Shown in pieces: positions 22,814-34,600 of a stretch of 64,000 nt of DNA (the stretch's first letter is position 1; each line of letters opens with the position of its first letter). The stretch spans positions 62,001 through 126,000 of the forward strand of contig JAOALB010000041.1 in the NCBI GenBank assembly GCA_025331125.1, in the 5' to 3' direction. Position numbers and translations under genes: made by a program. The stretch is from Mycogone perniciosa (lineage: Eukaryota; Ascomycota; Sordariomycetes; Hypocreales; Hypocreaceae). The notes beneath the pieces are model-generated. The model was not told the DNA's origin. It searched no databases and worked only from the letters and a program-made list of their open reading frames with translations.

Positions 22814-24005
22814 GGCGATGTGTTGTGATACAACAAGAAGACAACAAGGTGAGAAGCAGTACAGAATTAGCTGATAGCCAGGGGGGGTGACGTTAATGTT
22901 GTTGATTCATAGTTTCAAGAAAATCTGTCTTTTTATGTTGGGAAATGCTCAATTCTCATATTCCGTTACTACGAGGAGGCAGGTATTACACATCATGTTT
23001 GCATTCCGTCCTTCCGTCACACAGGAATCTGCAGATAGCAAACGAAGGACCAGATCAGTCCTAAAATGGGGTCACACCCGGAATAAAAGGGCAACCTTCA
23101 CAGTGTCCAAAGACAAATCGGGTCTGTTTAATGTTTGCATGTCAATTAAGGCATGGCGTGCGCATAGAGTACATATTCACAACCTTCAAACCCCTTCTTT
23201 GAATCCTGATGGCTTATAACAGAAATCAGGTCGTGATATCGCTATAAGTCTTTTTTTTGTTCCTTTTCAACTTCTTCACCTCATCATTTCGCATTGTTTC
23301 CAGTTAAATAAAACAGCTCTTTCATGTCACAGAAAAATCTGTCATCAGAACATGGATTGCATCCGTCCGAGAAGAGCACTTACACTCGGCCCACACACTC
23401 GAGTAGGACGAGCGGCCCGTACTGTGAGCAGGATGCTTTACTGAATTTAGGAGGTTAGCTCACACGTATGGGTTTCCAACTGCTGGATTAGAAAGGTTGG
23501 CATAAGATTTCATGATCGATGCTACAATTGCTGAGAGAAAGAAATCGACTGGCCAGGAAGCTGATGTTCATGAATATCACCAGCCTAATTATCTCCTGAA
23601 GCAGCTTCTTTTGTTAATCTAAGCTACTGCGGATCCTATACCAATACTAGATAGCACTATATATATTCGAGGTCTTTACATATTTATTTTCATATTCACA
23701 TCGTCAACTCCAGGGTAAGCAGGATGCCATCCCTCAGCCAATGGCAACACTGCCAACCCCGCTGATTCAGCCGGCACGAAAGCGCGCAAACGTCACGTGA
23801 CTCTCCCACCAGCAACTCCAGCTCCCTGTGTGCAGTCGATTAGCTCCGAACCTCCAAAGAGCCGAAGCAGCCAGCGAGAAATTTATCGTTCGTCGAAGCC
23901 TGTCCTGTCACTCACGTCCGGGCAACCCCCCTCCCCCTCGTCTCACCCACAATCTCAATTGAGCTCCTTTTCTCGCCGCTTCTTTACTCACGTACGACTT
24001 TCATA
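22814..24005. other. Divergent region, carboxypeptidase / mitochondrial ACP
   Basis: About 1.2 kb between divergent starts. It contains a CCAAT box at 23738-23742 and a TATATATA tract near 23660. No protein-like frame is seen; a T7 run lies near 23252. Confidence 0.45.
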
Positions 24006-24805
24006 ATGTTCCGCACTGCTGTCCTCCGCTCGGCCGTCCGCGCCGCCGCCGCTGTCCGACCCGCCACCTCGAGTGCGATCCGGAGAACGACGCTTGTGGC
24101 TGCTCCCCGCGCTGCTGCTCCCCTGGCGCCCCGTGTTCAGAGCCTCATGGGCGTGAGGATGTATAGCGCTGGCGGTGGCCTGCACAAGGAGGAGGTTGAG
24201 GGCCGCATCATCAGCTTGCTGCAGGGCTTTGACAAGGTAGGAATGCTTCTTGTTTGCTTGGCTTGGTTTGGTTAGGTGCTGCGACCGTTGTGGCAACGGA
24301 TGCGCTCCATTAGAGTGAGAGCGCAAAAGGAAAAAAAGGAAAGAAAAAAAGGGAATTGCAACTCGATGGCGAGAAAGAGAGGGAAAAGGATATCATGACT
24401 TCTGTTGTTACCCAGATCTGTCGCAATTGGGAACCCCCACCATGTTCTTTTACTAACGTGTATGGTTCCATCTAGGTTAACGATCCTGCCAACGTACGTT
24501 CCGATTCATAATTTGATCCAGATCCTCACTTGACCTGAAGCGCAATGCATCCTAACCCCTCCATTACAGATCAAGACCACTGCACACTTCTCCAACGACC
24601 TCGGCCTGGACAGCCTTGACACTGTTGAAGTCGTTATGGCCATCGAGGAGGAGTTCAGCATCGAGATCCCCGACAAGGACGCCGACACCATCCACTCTGG
24701 TACGCCTCACCTCCCCTCTCCATGCAGGCATTTTATATCCTAATATTCTTCTCTGTAGTTGACAAGGCCGTCGAGTACATCCTGAACCAGCCTGATGCCC
24801 ACTAA
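24006..24805 (+). CDS. Mitochondrial acyl carrier protein (ACP / NDUFAB1)
   Basis: The acyl carrier of mitochondrial fatty acid and lipoate synthesis, which is also an accessory subunit of complex I. Four exons: 24006-24236, 24476-24493, 24570-24699 and 24759-24805, giving 141 residues. The first 50 residues are rich in Ala, Arg and Val with no acids, a clear matrix presequence ending near RMYSAGG. Ser98 in [18 protein letters not shown] is the 4'-phosphopantetheine site. The second exon is only 18 nt and encodes VNDPAN, a segment at the expected place before helix II; skipping it keeps frame but would delete six conserved residues. The first intron is long for this window (239 nt). Confident assignment. 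Confidence 0.95.
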
Positions 24806-26104
24806 ATCACTTCCACCTCCTACGCTTCCGGATACGCTAATCCCACCCTGCTGTATGAATATCAAGATAATAACCTGACCCTGGTATGTAGACGTCATGA
24901 AATTAACGATGCCGGTCTGGAAAGAAAAGGCGGGGGAATGGGGCGGGGGCAAATGTGCGGGTTTATCTTCCAATTACATCGGCGTGAATGGAGGCCAGGA
25001 GATAAGAATAGGAAGGCAGACGAGGAGGTAGTTCATCTCTTTATATGATTTGTCTACGGGGGAGGAGGGGATGAGGGTACCAAATTCGGTGGACCATATT
25101 CCCGTGTTTTGGCTTCATTATCTTGTGCCCTGAGTGTTCCGGATTGAGGGAGGAGGCATATGTGAAAAGGTTTAGACATGGCGATGAAAGACGGGATGTG
25201 CTGAAGATGTATGGGAGATGCTGTCAAACAAAAAGGCTTTGCAGCTTCCCCTTGTACTAGTGTATAGAACCATTTTACTCTCCGCATTTCACCTTGCCTC
25301 GCAAAGAGAAACATACTAGTGAGAATGAACCGGAGTTCAAGTTGGCTGGATGCATGGCCATCATGGCCACCAAAACATTCAATTCTCATGGAACGCCTCC
25401 TGATTTGCTCTAGTAAACAAAACAATAATTTAGCCCTCCCATAAATCATCTTTCTTCTCTACACAACATGACGTCGTGAGCATCATCATTGTTGTTGTTG
25501 TTGTTGTTGTTGTTGTCGTCCCGTGGACGAGTGGATTATTTCCACCACTCCGATAACCCCTCTCTCTGCTGTGTGGGTCGTATCAACGCAGAACCAAAAG
25601 GCAGAATCAAAATCAAACAACCTGAGCCAAGGCATTCATCTTTTCAAACGGAAGAAGAAAAAAAAAGGGAAAAAAGACCAGCCGTGTTGTTCGTGGTAGA
25701 CAAACTGTACGTAAAATTCCAGGTGAGATGGGATCCTAGTTGAAGACTTTGTTGTGACTGGAAATAGAAAACAGAAGACTGAAACAAACTCCAACCGTAT
25801 GTATATATATCCTATTTCCCTTTTCCAAACCCTTGGCGATGATTGGCGCCACATTATTTTGTGTTTTCTCTTTTTCCGAAGATGGCCGCCGATGTTGCGA
25901 GAAAAAGAACAAGAAAAGCCAGAGGGACGCCGGACGATCTGCGAAGATGACATCTGCTGTGAGAGAATACACTGTATCATGCTGCCACTAGGCTCGTAGC
26001 TCATCAGTCCTCCAGGCGAAGAAGACTCTGTTGTATCCCGCCGAATATTTTTGGGGTATCTCTTCTAAAGGAAATCGCTCAGTTCTGCCGTTGCACCGAG
26101 TCTG
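24806..26104. other. Convergent gene-free region after ACP and the CCCH gene
   Basis: About 1.3 kb. It holds the (TTG)n microsatellite at 25490-25516 and purine-rich patches. Open frames are short and on both strands. No gene is supported. Confidence 0.45.
25490..25516 (+). repeat. (TTG)9 microsatellite
   Basis: Nine uninterrupted TTG units in intergenic DNA. It lies outside any supported coding region. Confidence 0.85.
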
Positions 26105-28228
26105 TCATCGCCCGTTGACTGGAACGGCATCTCTTCCCTCCTTGGTTCCATTTGCCGCTGCTTTTCCAGAAACCGCGCCGGCGTAGCTTGCGAAACTCCC
26201 CAAGGCCAATCCTGGAGATGCCCGCTTGCGAATTCTCGCAGCGGAAGTATCATCTTCTTCCTCCATGCTGAATACAAATGCCTGCTCCTCCTCATCGATG
26301 GGAGTGGTGAATCTGCCCAAGGAGCCGATGCTACCACTGGAGACATGGCGCTCCATGGTGCGGTCCTTCCCAATGGGTCCAACTCCATTGCTGGAGGAGC
26401 GGGTGGTGGCGGGGTGTAGCAGAGGGCTGGAGCCTCCAAAGGTGTCATCAAGTCGACTTCGCTGAAGTTGCTGCGAGAGAACAGACATGGCCTCGCTCCC
26501 AGACCGGATGGCAGACGACCGGCCTATGCCATTGGAGTTGGGGAAATCATTGGACATCTCTTGGGCCAGAATCGAGTTTCGAAGCGGGCTGCCAACATGG
26601 CCAAAGGCTGAGCCCGCAGCGCTGCGTGCTGACCTAGTGAGATCCTCATCCTCCTTCTGACGCTGAAATAGGGGACCCCATCGGCTTGGGCTGGTACCCA
26701 TGGGGCTTCCGTATTTAGTGAATCCATCAAAGCTCAGGTCAGGTCGTTCAGTGCGCATGGATCCTCTCCGGGCCTTCTCCGCTGGGGTCAAGAGGTCCTG
26801 TAAATCCATAGGGACAAGATTTTCGGGCACATTATCGTCGTCGCCAAAGGCAAACTCCTCGGTTTCCCAATCTTGATCCACTGACAGCATGTTCTTGGGC
26901 ACGCTAGCGCTGAGCAGCTTTGGCTTTGCGTACCTAGCGGAGTGCATTGCTCGCTTGCCAAAGTATTCTTCGCCACTAATTTGATGCGAATCAGGCGGGC
27001 TGCCGGCGGTGGGGGTAATCAGGTGCTCCGAAGAACCGAATGCAGAAGTGTGCAGTAACTTGAGAGTCTCGGATGTGCGAGAGTCCTTGACACTGCTAAG
27101 CGACGGAGATGGCGATTCGAGGCCGAATTTTGAAGGGACCGAGGATGGCCATGGGGCAGCAGGAAAACGGGCAGCGTTGGAGATGCCATTGGAATCGAAT
27201 GAGGCCGGGAGCGGGGCATCGAGGACAGACAGGCCCTTGGCCGCGGGAGACAGGCCAAATCCAAGGCGCGTCGAGTCGTCGTCGTGCGGCGAGCCATAGT
27301 TGGAGTTGGGATGCGAGTAAGGCGTGTCAATGGTGGGGAGGCCGTTGTCGAGGCTGGGCTGTCGGCCGAGATGGTGGCTATTCTGGTGGTGGGAGTGTTG
27401 CTGTCTCTCATCGAAGGAGTAGGCAGGCTGATCGGCGCGATAGAGAGATGTGGTGAGGGCACTGGCGGTGGAAGGGTTGTAGGGGCTGCTGAGGGTGGCA
27501 GAGGCTGGGGCGGCAGGACTGGCGGCGGAGCGATTCGCAAGATTGATGGGAGTTGGGCCTATCGTGACGCCATTCTTACCGTAGTTGATTCGGCGGCCAT
27601 CGGGGAGGACATGGATGTTTGCGCACTTGGGGCCAAACTTGCAGTTGCCCTGTGAGAATTGAGAAGCAAAATGTCAGTTTCTGACGTCTCAAGTGATGCA
27701 ATGAAATATACAGCGAATGCGAAATACGCGACGAAATAGATGAAAGGCAATTGGGGGGTTTCTCTCTTTTTTTCCCGCGTGGTGATGGCGGATGCGAGCT
27801 GCCGATTACAGACAGAATGTGGAGGCGGGAGATGCCGATAAGCAACTCACCTTTGCGAAGTACTTGCAAATGTTCTCCGAAGCGGCGCCCAAGTCGTGGC
27901 TAAAGGGACAGGCATTGCCGGCCTGGCAGGCGCCCTGGCGAAAGAACTTGCACGGGACGTGCGACGTATCTGCAGATGGCAACAATGTCAGCACACTTTT
28001 GCCCTGTCTCTCTCGCTCTCGTTCTCTGTCTCGTTCTCGTTCTCTATCTCTATCCCCCCCTTCGTGCGATACGCCGGGGGGCCGTGGTCGTGTGCGTGGG
28101 TGTGAGGGGCTCTAGTGCAACCTACTCGGTGGGCTTCGCGGCATGCTGGGATGGTGGTGATTGTTATTACCGTGAACGCCGTTCGGAATGCTAAGGCTGC
28201 CGCTCCGAATATGGCGGTACTCGGGCAT
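26105..28228 (-). CDS. Tandem CCCH zinc-finger protein (Lee1-like)
   Basis: Exons 28126-28228, 27851-27969 and 26105-27649 encode 588 residues. Two adjacent C-x7-C-x5-C-x3-H fingers are present: Cys41, 49, 55, His59 (CKFFRQGACQAGNACPFSH) and Cys69, 77, 83, His87, the second split by intron 2. Right after them comes the conserved VLPDGRRINYGKNG. This pairing is typical of the fungal Lee1/CPS3-like family; such fingers usually bind RNA. The remaining 490 residues are Ser/Pro-rich and mostly disordered, with a short acidic segment (FAFGDDDNVPENLVPMDLQDLL) that may be an interaction site. The start at 28228 (MPEYRHIRSG) is conservative: the same frame stays open upstream to an ATG at 28828, adding 200 low-complexity residues. 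Function in the cell is not known from sequence. Confidence 0.82.
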
Positions 28229-28951
28229 CGTGGCGATTGAGGACGAGAGTCGCGATGGACGGCGAGGAAGAGTCGCAGTGGCAGTGGGAGGAGGTGAGAC
28301 CAGCAGAGGCAGAGGCAGAGGTATTAGAGGGGTGGTTGGTCCGGGAAGAGGAGAAGAAGTACTGCGGGCGTGCCGGATGAGGAGGGGCGGGTGGGAATTT
28401 GGATTCGAGCTCAAGTTGGGGTTTAGCTTCTGGACGCCCGACGAAGACGCCGGTGCAGCAGTGCTGGCGGGGTCTGCAGGCGCTGGAGGCCCTGAAGCCG
28501 CCGCTGTACCGCAGGCCTGAGTCGCTGTAAGCGCGGGCGCTGTGGAGGTTGCCGTCACTGCTACTGCTAGTGCTAGTGCTCCTGCGGACGAGAACCCCGG
28601 TGCTGCGTTATTGTTGCACTTGTCACAGTAGGATTCCCTTCTAATCACCGGTATTACTGCTGCTAGCGAGGGGTCTGGGCCTCTTAATATTCCGTGCAGG
28701 TAACGGCCCCCCGCGGAATCTCTGTGTTTCAATACAGCTCGCAACAACGCTCCCGGTCGTCTTGTTGCTGTTGGTGTTGTTCTGTGTTGACTCGGGAGCA
28801 CAGCGTATCGGTCGTGGATCGCGGCCATCCGCCGAGGCTATGACTCGCGAAGAGGCGAGAATGGCCACTAGGCGTATGTAGAAAGCAACGGGAAGACCCA
28901 AGATGGATAGAGCTAGGCGTTCGTAGAACATAAACGGATGAAAGGAGAAAT

Positions 28952-29016
28952 GAAGAAGAAGAAGAAGAAGAAGAAGAAGAAGAAGAAGAAGAAGAAGAAG
29001 AAGAAGAAGAAGAAGA
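28952..29016 (+). repeat. (GAA)n microsatellite, about 21 units
   Basis: A 65-bp pure GAA/CTT tract some 720 bp upstream of the proposed CCCH gene start. On the minus strand it is an oligo-pyrimidine (TTC)n run and could lie in the leader or promoter of that gene. Long GAA tracts can form triplexes and vary in length. Confidence 0.9.
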
Positions 29017-29126
29017 GCCAGGCAGCAGCAAGGAATAAATAATGAACAAGGGGGCTTAGAGATCAAAATGAAAATCCGGGGATCGCAGCGCCTAATCGAT
29101 ACCTAGGTAGGCAATGTATGGTGGTG

Positions 29127-29146
29127 TACGAAGTACTCCGTACGTA
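29127..29146. repeat. Palindrome cluster TACGAAGTACTCCGTA
   Basis: A 20-bp stretch combining TACGAAGTA, TACTCCGTA and TACGTA units. A further cluster lies near 29440-29462. Same family as 3358-3380. Confidence 0.6.
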
Positions 29147-31603
29147 GTGTATGTATAAGTCCAATGCCACACAAGGTCAGTTGCCCATCAGTTAGCGGTA
29201 CCAGTCCTGCGGGTCTGCCAAATACAGCGGTGGTATTGGAGCGATTTCTCTTCTGAGTGGACGAGGCGGATCGGCAGTACGGTGATTCCGCAGGCTGAGC
29301 ACACCACAAATGGTTGCTGTCTGATGTGCGAGACGGGGTGGGCGCCCGTTTTACCAAATCAAATGGCACCTAACGGACTGGGGTAGGGGGAATAGGAGGG
29401 GAGCCGGAAGACGGGGGAGGGTTATGAGGTCTTATATGATACGAAGTACTCTGTACGGAGTAGAGGTAATGAATGGCTTTCAAGTCGATACATAGTAAGT
29501 CCAAGCATGCGGGCTGGACTGGTCTCCGACGGATAGACTACTAAGATAGGAATGTATTCAGATACACCTATGGATTTATGCACCACCATACTTCGTGCTC
29601 CGTACTAACAAGGCGCCGACAGAACCAGGGACCTGTCAAGTTTGTAAGGGCTCAAGACCAAGGCGACTGGAGTGTGCGCATAAGAGCAGCAAGTGTGCAG
29701 ATGCGGATGACGGCGTCCTTTGCAGCTGGAGGAGGGAGTGAGGGAGGGTGTAGTGAAACACCACGTTTCCCGGGGATAATAATATACGAGCACTACCGAG
29801 CTGGGAATGCATGTACTATTCTTGTGCTCTACATACATGTCTTGTCGATCGATAATGCCTAGCCCAGAAATGAATAATCGGCACAAGTGGCTGTGATGGC
29901 TATGTCCATTATTGTCGACAGCTGGTTTGCTGTGGCTTTGGCTTATGGCATGACTACCCAACAAGAGCATCGCCAACCAGTTCGTGTAAGACACGGTGTG
30001 TGACGGCCTAGAGATCAGCGCCAATCCGCCTTTAACTAGCTCGACAGATGGGCTGTGTTTGGACCAGTTTGGCGACTCACCTCAGCCGGTAGCAGCGGCC
30101 ACTCTCATTCTGTCTCCAGATTGGATCTGATGCAGCATCGCTTGCCCAGAATAGTAATCCATTATGGATGTGTGTTAGCACGAGTATTATCAGTTGGCCA
30201 ACTGACAGAACTACTACTATCTATTACCTGACGGGTGCTTGATCGTTCTTGAATGACGTCAATATTATCGTATCTGCGTCTTGTGTGCGATATGCACAAG
30301 ACCACTGGAGTGCCAGGTTTATGCTCCGTAATCGAGGATGTAATATCTATCTGATCCGTACTCTATCTATCCTGGTTTTAGGCGGGCTTGCATCCATGAA
30401 TGTGATGTGATTGATGTGAGAGTCGGCCACAATGCACACAGGGTTCCCATTCCAAGATATATTAACTGCGGTGCGCACTGGTGCACACCGAGCACTCTAT
30501 CTTGAACCCGGTTCCTCGTTCGGTCGCTTGTCTGTGCCAGCAACTTATTCATACTGTCGCAGAGGGATACGCACCCAATACACCCCATATGCATCTGCGG
30601 CCACCCTCATTGCAGATCATCCGTGAGCACGGGGCCCCCCGGTTGCCTGGAGACTGTGTTGATCTTGACCTCTTACACGCAGCATGGCATTTTGTTTTCT
30701 CCACGCTTTGCAAAAGGAATTCCCAGTGAAACACACAGCGATTTTCAGAATCGGCCTCGAACATGCGCATTCGCCATACCAATCAACGCGCGCGTAGATA
30801 GTCGTCCAAATGGGCTTGCCTCACGTTGCGCAACGAGCTTCCTGACTCGTCTTGGAATGTGGGTTCACAAACCATTGCCCCAGCACGCAATCTTGTCTCA
30901 CCCCAGGTTTCTATTTTTTGTGGCCCCCCCGACAATGCGTGCGGTTACACAACAGCCACTTGCCGAGCAGTTTGCGTCGTTCTGAGATGCACGGATCTCT
31001 GTCCGTCTGTCCATCCGCCAGTCTGTCTGCCTGTCCCTCTCTCATCGCTCGTTGTCTCTGTCCAAGGAATTCCAAATACTGCCTACTTCGTTCCTAGCCC
31101 CTTTCTTTGCATCCTCAGCTTGCGGCCGCTGACGATGAATTGCATTGATATCCTCGGCTGGACATTTACGCCGTCCCAGTCGGCCGGAGTATTTTCCCTA
31201 TGCGCCGTTTTATCAGCTTGCGCAGCCTCCCGCAACGCTAATCCAGGCTGAGCTTGTCAAACCGAACCTCAAAGGTCGAATAACCCAAGGATTGTCTCAG
31301 TGAGGAAACAGGGCCGACCGAAGGAGTGACAAAAACGTAAACGCGGTGCGAGGCGGCTGACCCCCAGGATATGCAAGAGTCTGGGGAAAGCTCCATCGCT
31401 TATGGACGCCACACGCAAAAGCGCAGACGACGCATCGCGCGCATCGCATCGCATCACATCACATCACATCATCCATGATCCAGGTTTTCGCTGCCCTCGG
31501 CGAACTCGGGCACGATGCGCCAAGCTTGGAGATGCATGTCTTGGGTTGCATCTGCAGGAGGGAGGTACTTCGTACTATACGAGCACAGACGAATGATTGT
31601 TGC

Positions 31604-31624
31604 ACTCCGTACGAAGTACGAAGT
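31604..31624. repeat. Palindrome cluster ACTCCGTACGAAGTACGAAGT
   Basis: A 21-bp run of overlapping CTCCGTAC and TACGAAGTA-type units in the gene desert. A related unit (TACTTCGTA) lies 40 bp to the left, and two TACTCCGTA units lie 75-95 bp to the right. Confidence 0.6.
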
Positions 31625-34600
31625 CCATAGATTATTACACTGCAGTTGAAGTGGTAGTAGCAGTGCATTCTCCTCGTCGTACTCCGTAATACTCCGTACG
31701 TCTGAGGTCGTCTCATCTGCCGTGCTGGCACAAACTTTTATCCGAATCCTTCCCACATTGTTCGTAACACGTAATCAGATGGCGACGACATTTCACAACA
31801 TTACCAATTCATAGCTTTTCCATCAACTTCACAGCCATCGCAAGAGCCCCGTTCCCTTTGGCCAAAACGACTCGTCAATTCCCAAACGCGGCGTTGGCCA
31901 AGCCACCAACCCGATGGCGACTTTTTTTTCTTGTTGCGCTCTCAGCCCGTCTTCGCCTGTCTATAAGCTCAGCTACTCAAACCAACCCATGGACGCTCGC
32001 GCGCCATCTGTTCGATGACTTGCAGCCCGTTCAACCTGTTCTATCAATGGCCCATACGGATGTCATACGGATGTACGGAGTATGTGTGGTTACATCTATA
32101 CTACATTCCCCGCCCCAACCCTCCATCGCGTATTACCTTGTTTTGGAAGAAAAACAAAAACAAAATCAAAGAATAACACCCCGCTGGGCTGTCGACCTCT
32201 GCCAGACAGGGGTTTGTACGCTGCGATCTGAGGATGCGTGCAAATGTGCCTCCTTTTGACTGCTTGTGCGACTCCCTGTGTTGATCATTGATCTATGAAC
32301 CAAGCCGCCCAGCCGCCTAACCACTATGGCTTGCCTACCGATTCGCCTTGGACTCTGCCTCGTGGTACGAAGTAGTAGCACGACTAATTCCTTTTCCTCG
32401 AGTTGGCCGTCGCATCTGAAGAAAGCCAGCAGGTTTGCCTTTCTCTCCATCTAACAAGGCAAATCAATCATATACTCTCAGGACTTCAAACAGGGAGCCG
32501 ACATACCATGTGCAGATTGTGTGGCACTCCCGACAAGGTCTCGGAGAGTTGTGAAGCATAGTGAGTCGGGAGATTGCCTGTGCTCCCGTTCCCGGCACAT
32601 GGGAGGTCAAGAACGGTTGGCGGGTTACGCTATCAGGGAGGGTGGTGGCCATCCATCCATCTTCAACGCCACGGCATGTGCCCATACTCAGTACTCCTGG
32701 TCTCGAGGTCACAGAGGGCCTGTCCATGTCCATGATCCAGAGCTCCATTGTCTCTAGGATTCGGACGGCTACCCACACCCTCGTCGGTCTCGGCCGCCTG
32801 CTAGCTCTGCGTTCGCCTGTGATAAATGGCGATGCGATGGCCCCTAGCTTCGAACCGGCTCGACATCGACAACAAATGGTCTCTTCTCTCTGGCCCATGC
32901 TCCCTCTGTTCAATGCCCGATATGGCCTCGTATTGTGCATTGCTTTCGAAGTACCTACACCCACCCTTACATGCTTTGGATGTGCATGCAGCACTGACAG
33001 GCCGTGGACATACGCATGACTTTGGTTTCGGGGTTTGGTGCTGCCCATTTCATGCTAGCCAACCACTGAGCCATGTTCGCTGGTTCCATGTTTGTTTAAC
33101 GCTACACTCCATCTCCTCACACTATCCTCTGCCCTGTTATGCACTATCATGCACATTTCATACGCTAATGTGTGTATGTACTACACATGCATGATGGGTA
33201 CGCACCGAAGCATCTCTGTACGAGGGTCATGCGGCGCGCCGTTGACTGAAGCTCTTCAACGTCCCCTCATCGTCCATCCAAGCCATTATGGAGTTGGTGG
33301 TTCCAATATTCCAATCTTCAGTATGCCATTCCCCCTTATTCCCTTTCCCTTTTTTCTTTTTTTTCTGTTTATCTCGCCTCCAGTGTCAAGAGTGTTAGAT
33401 GATACGAATGTCGTATGCAAGCTGATTTCCGGGGCTTTGGGTCTTCCGCGTCCGTCTACTAGGCGTGGGCCGTCCCAGACGGGCGAATCCGCCCTTCTTG
33501 CAACCTCATTCCGCAAAACCCGGACCAGCCAACCTTGCTTGAGGGGCTGGGGGACTTGTTTGTCCGCACAGTACAATAGGTAAGGATCGCGGGGTGGCCA
33601 TCAGCTGGCGTCAGGTAGCACCTCGTACCCAAAAGTGGGATAATACGTGAGCTACTATATCCACCCACCTCCATCTTCATCCTTGAGTTGACCACCACGG
33701 GCTTGGTCTTTGACTTTCCGCCCTTGGCTCTTCGCCTGAGTCGTATTCTCCATGATTAACCTTCTTTTCCTTCATGCAGAGGTGATCTAGGCAAGGACGA
33801 AAGCCCATAGGCCGCGCCAGTCCCGCCACCTCCCCTTATCTCTTCGGCGTCCGCCCCTTTCAACCTCCATGGCACCACCACATTGCTATCCGCTGCCAGA
33901 TCTACCGCTCCCTGGCTCGAGATATCACTTTGGTGAATCTCATGATCCCTGCCCCTCCCCACTGAGATGCCGGCTGTGACTGTCGTCTCTTCCACTCGTC
34001 CTCTTGCTGACCCGCTCTCCACACACACGTCTGCCACACTGGTGTCTTCTTCTTTTTCGCCTCTTTGACGCCACTTGGCAGCATCGTAACGGGCCTCTCA
34101 CCGTGCGACCTTGTCTTGCGATGTTTGTGATCTTTCCAATAGAGAAAAACTACCGGCAGCCGGCGGAAAGCACGATGACGTCCTTCTCTCTAGTCTGCGC
34201 CTCGACAAACCCCCCCTTTTGTCGGCACGCTGCCTCACCACCTTTGGGCACCGGTCGTTGCCGTTTGTTTCCTGTGGCTTCAGTTTCAACCCCGCGGATT
34301 CTCTTGTTTCTGGCAGTCGAGCAGTGTATCACCCCCGACTATCTTTCCCTATTGAGATCCGACTGCGTCCAATCTTCTGTTGAATGGTGGTCGTGTTGCA
34401 TCCCGATTACAAAGGTTGATTGTGAAATGTACATACACACGGTGGCATCAGCATGGCTAACATGTTATTGTCTAAGACTCTACCACTAACAGTAGTCAAA
34501 AGATCTGGAGCTATAACTGCCAAGTCCTCCGTCGCAGATGTGTAGCCACACCCCCCTCTCAATCCATGGGCGTGCTGAGAGTGGGAACTTGCTGGCCATG

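Noticed and set aside
27019..27655. Long frames on both strands within the CCCH gene
   Set aside because: Low-complexity shadows of the Ser/Pro-rich exon; the true frame continues the zinc-finger domain.
31440..31476. CATCGCATCGCATCACATCACATC-type run as a possible array
   Set aside because: A short impure 5-bp tandem without spacers; simple repeat only. No CRISPR-like structure is expected or seen in this eukaryotic DNA.
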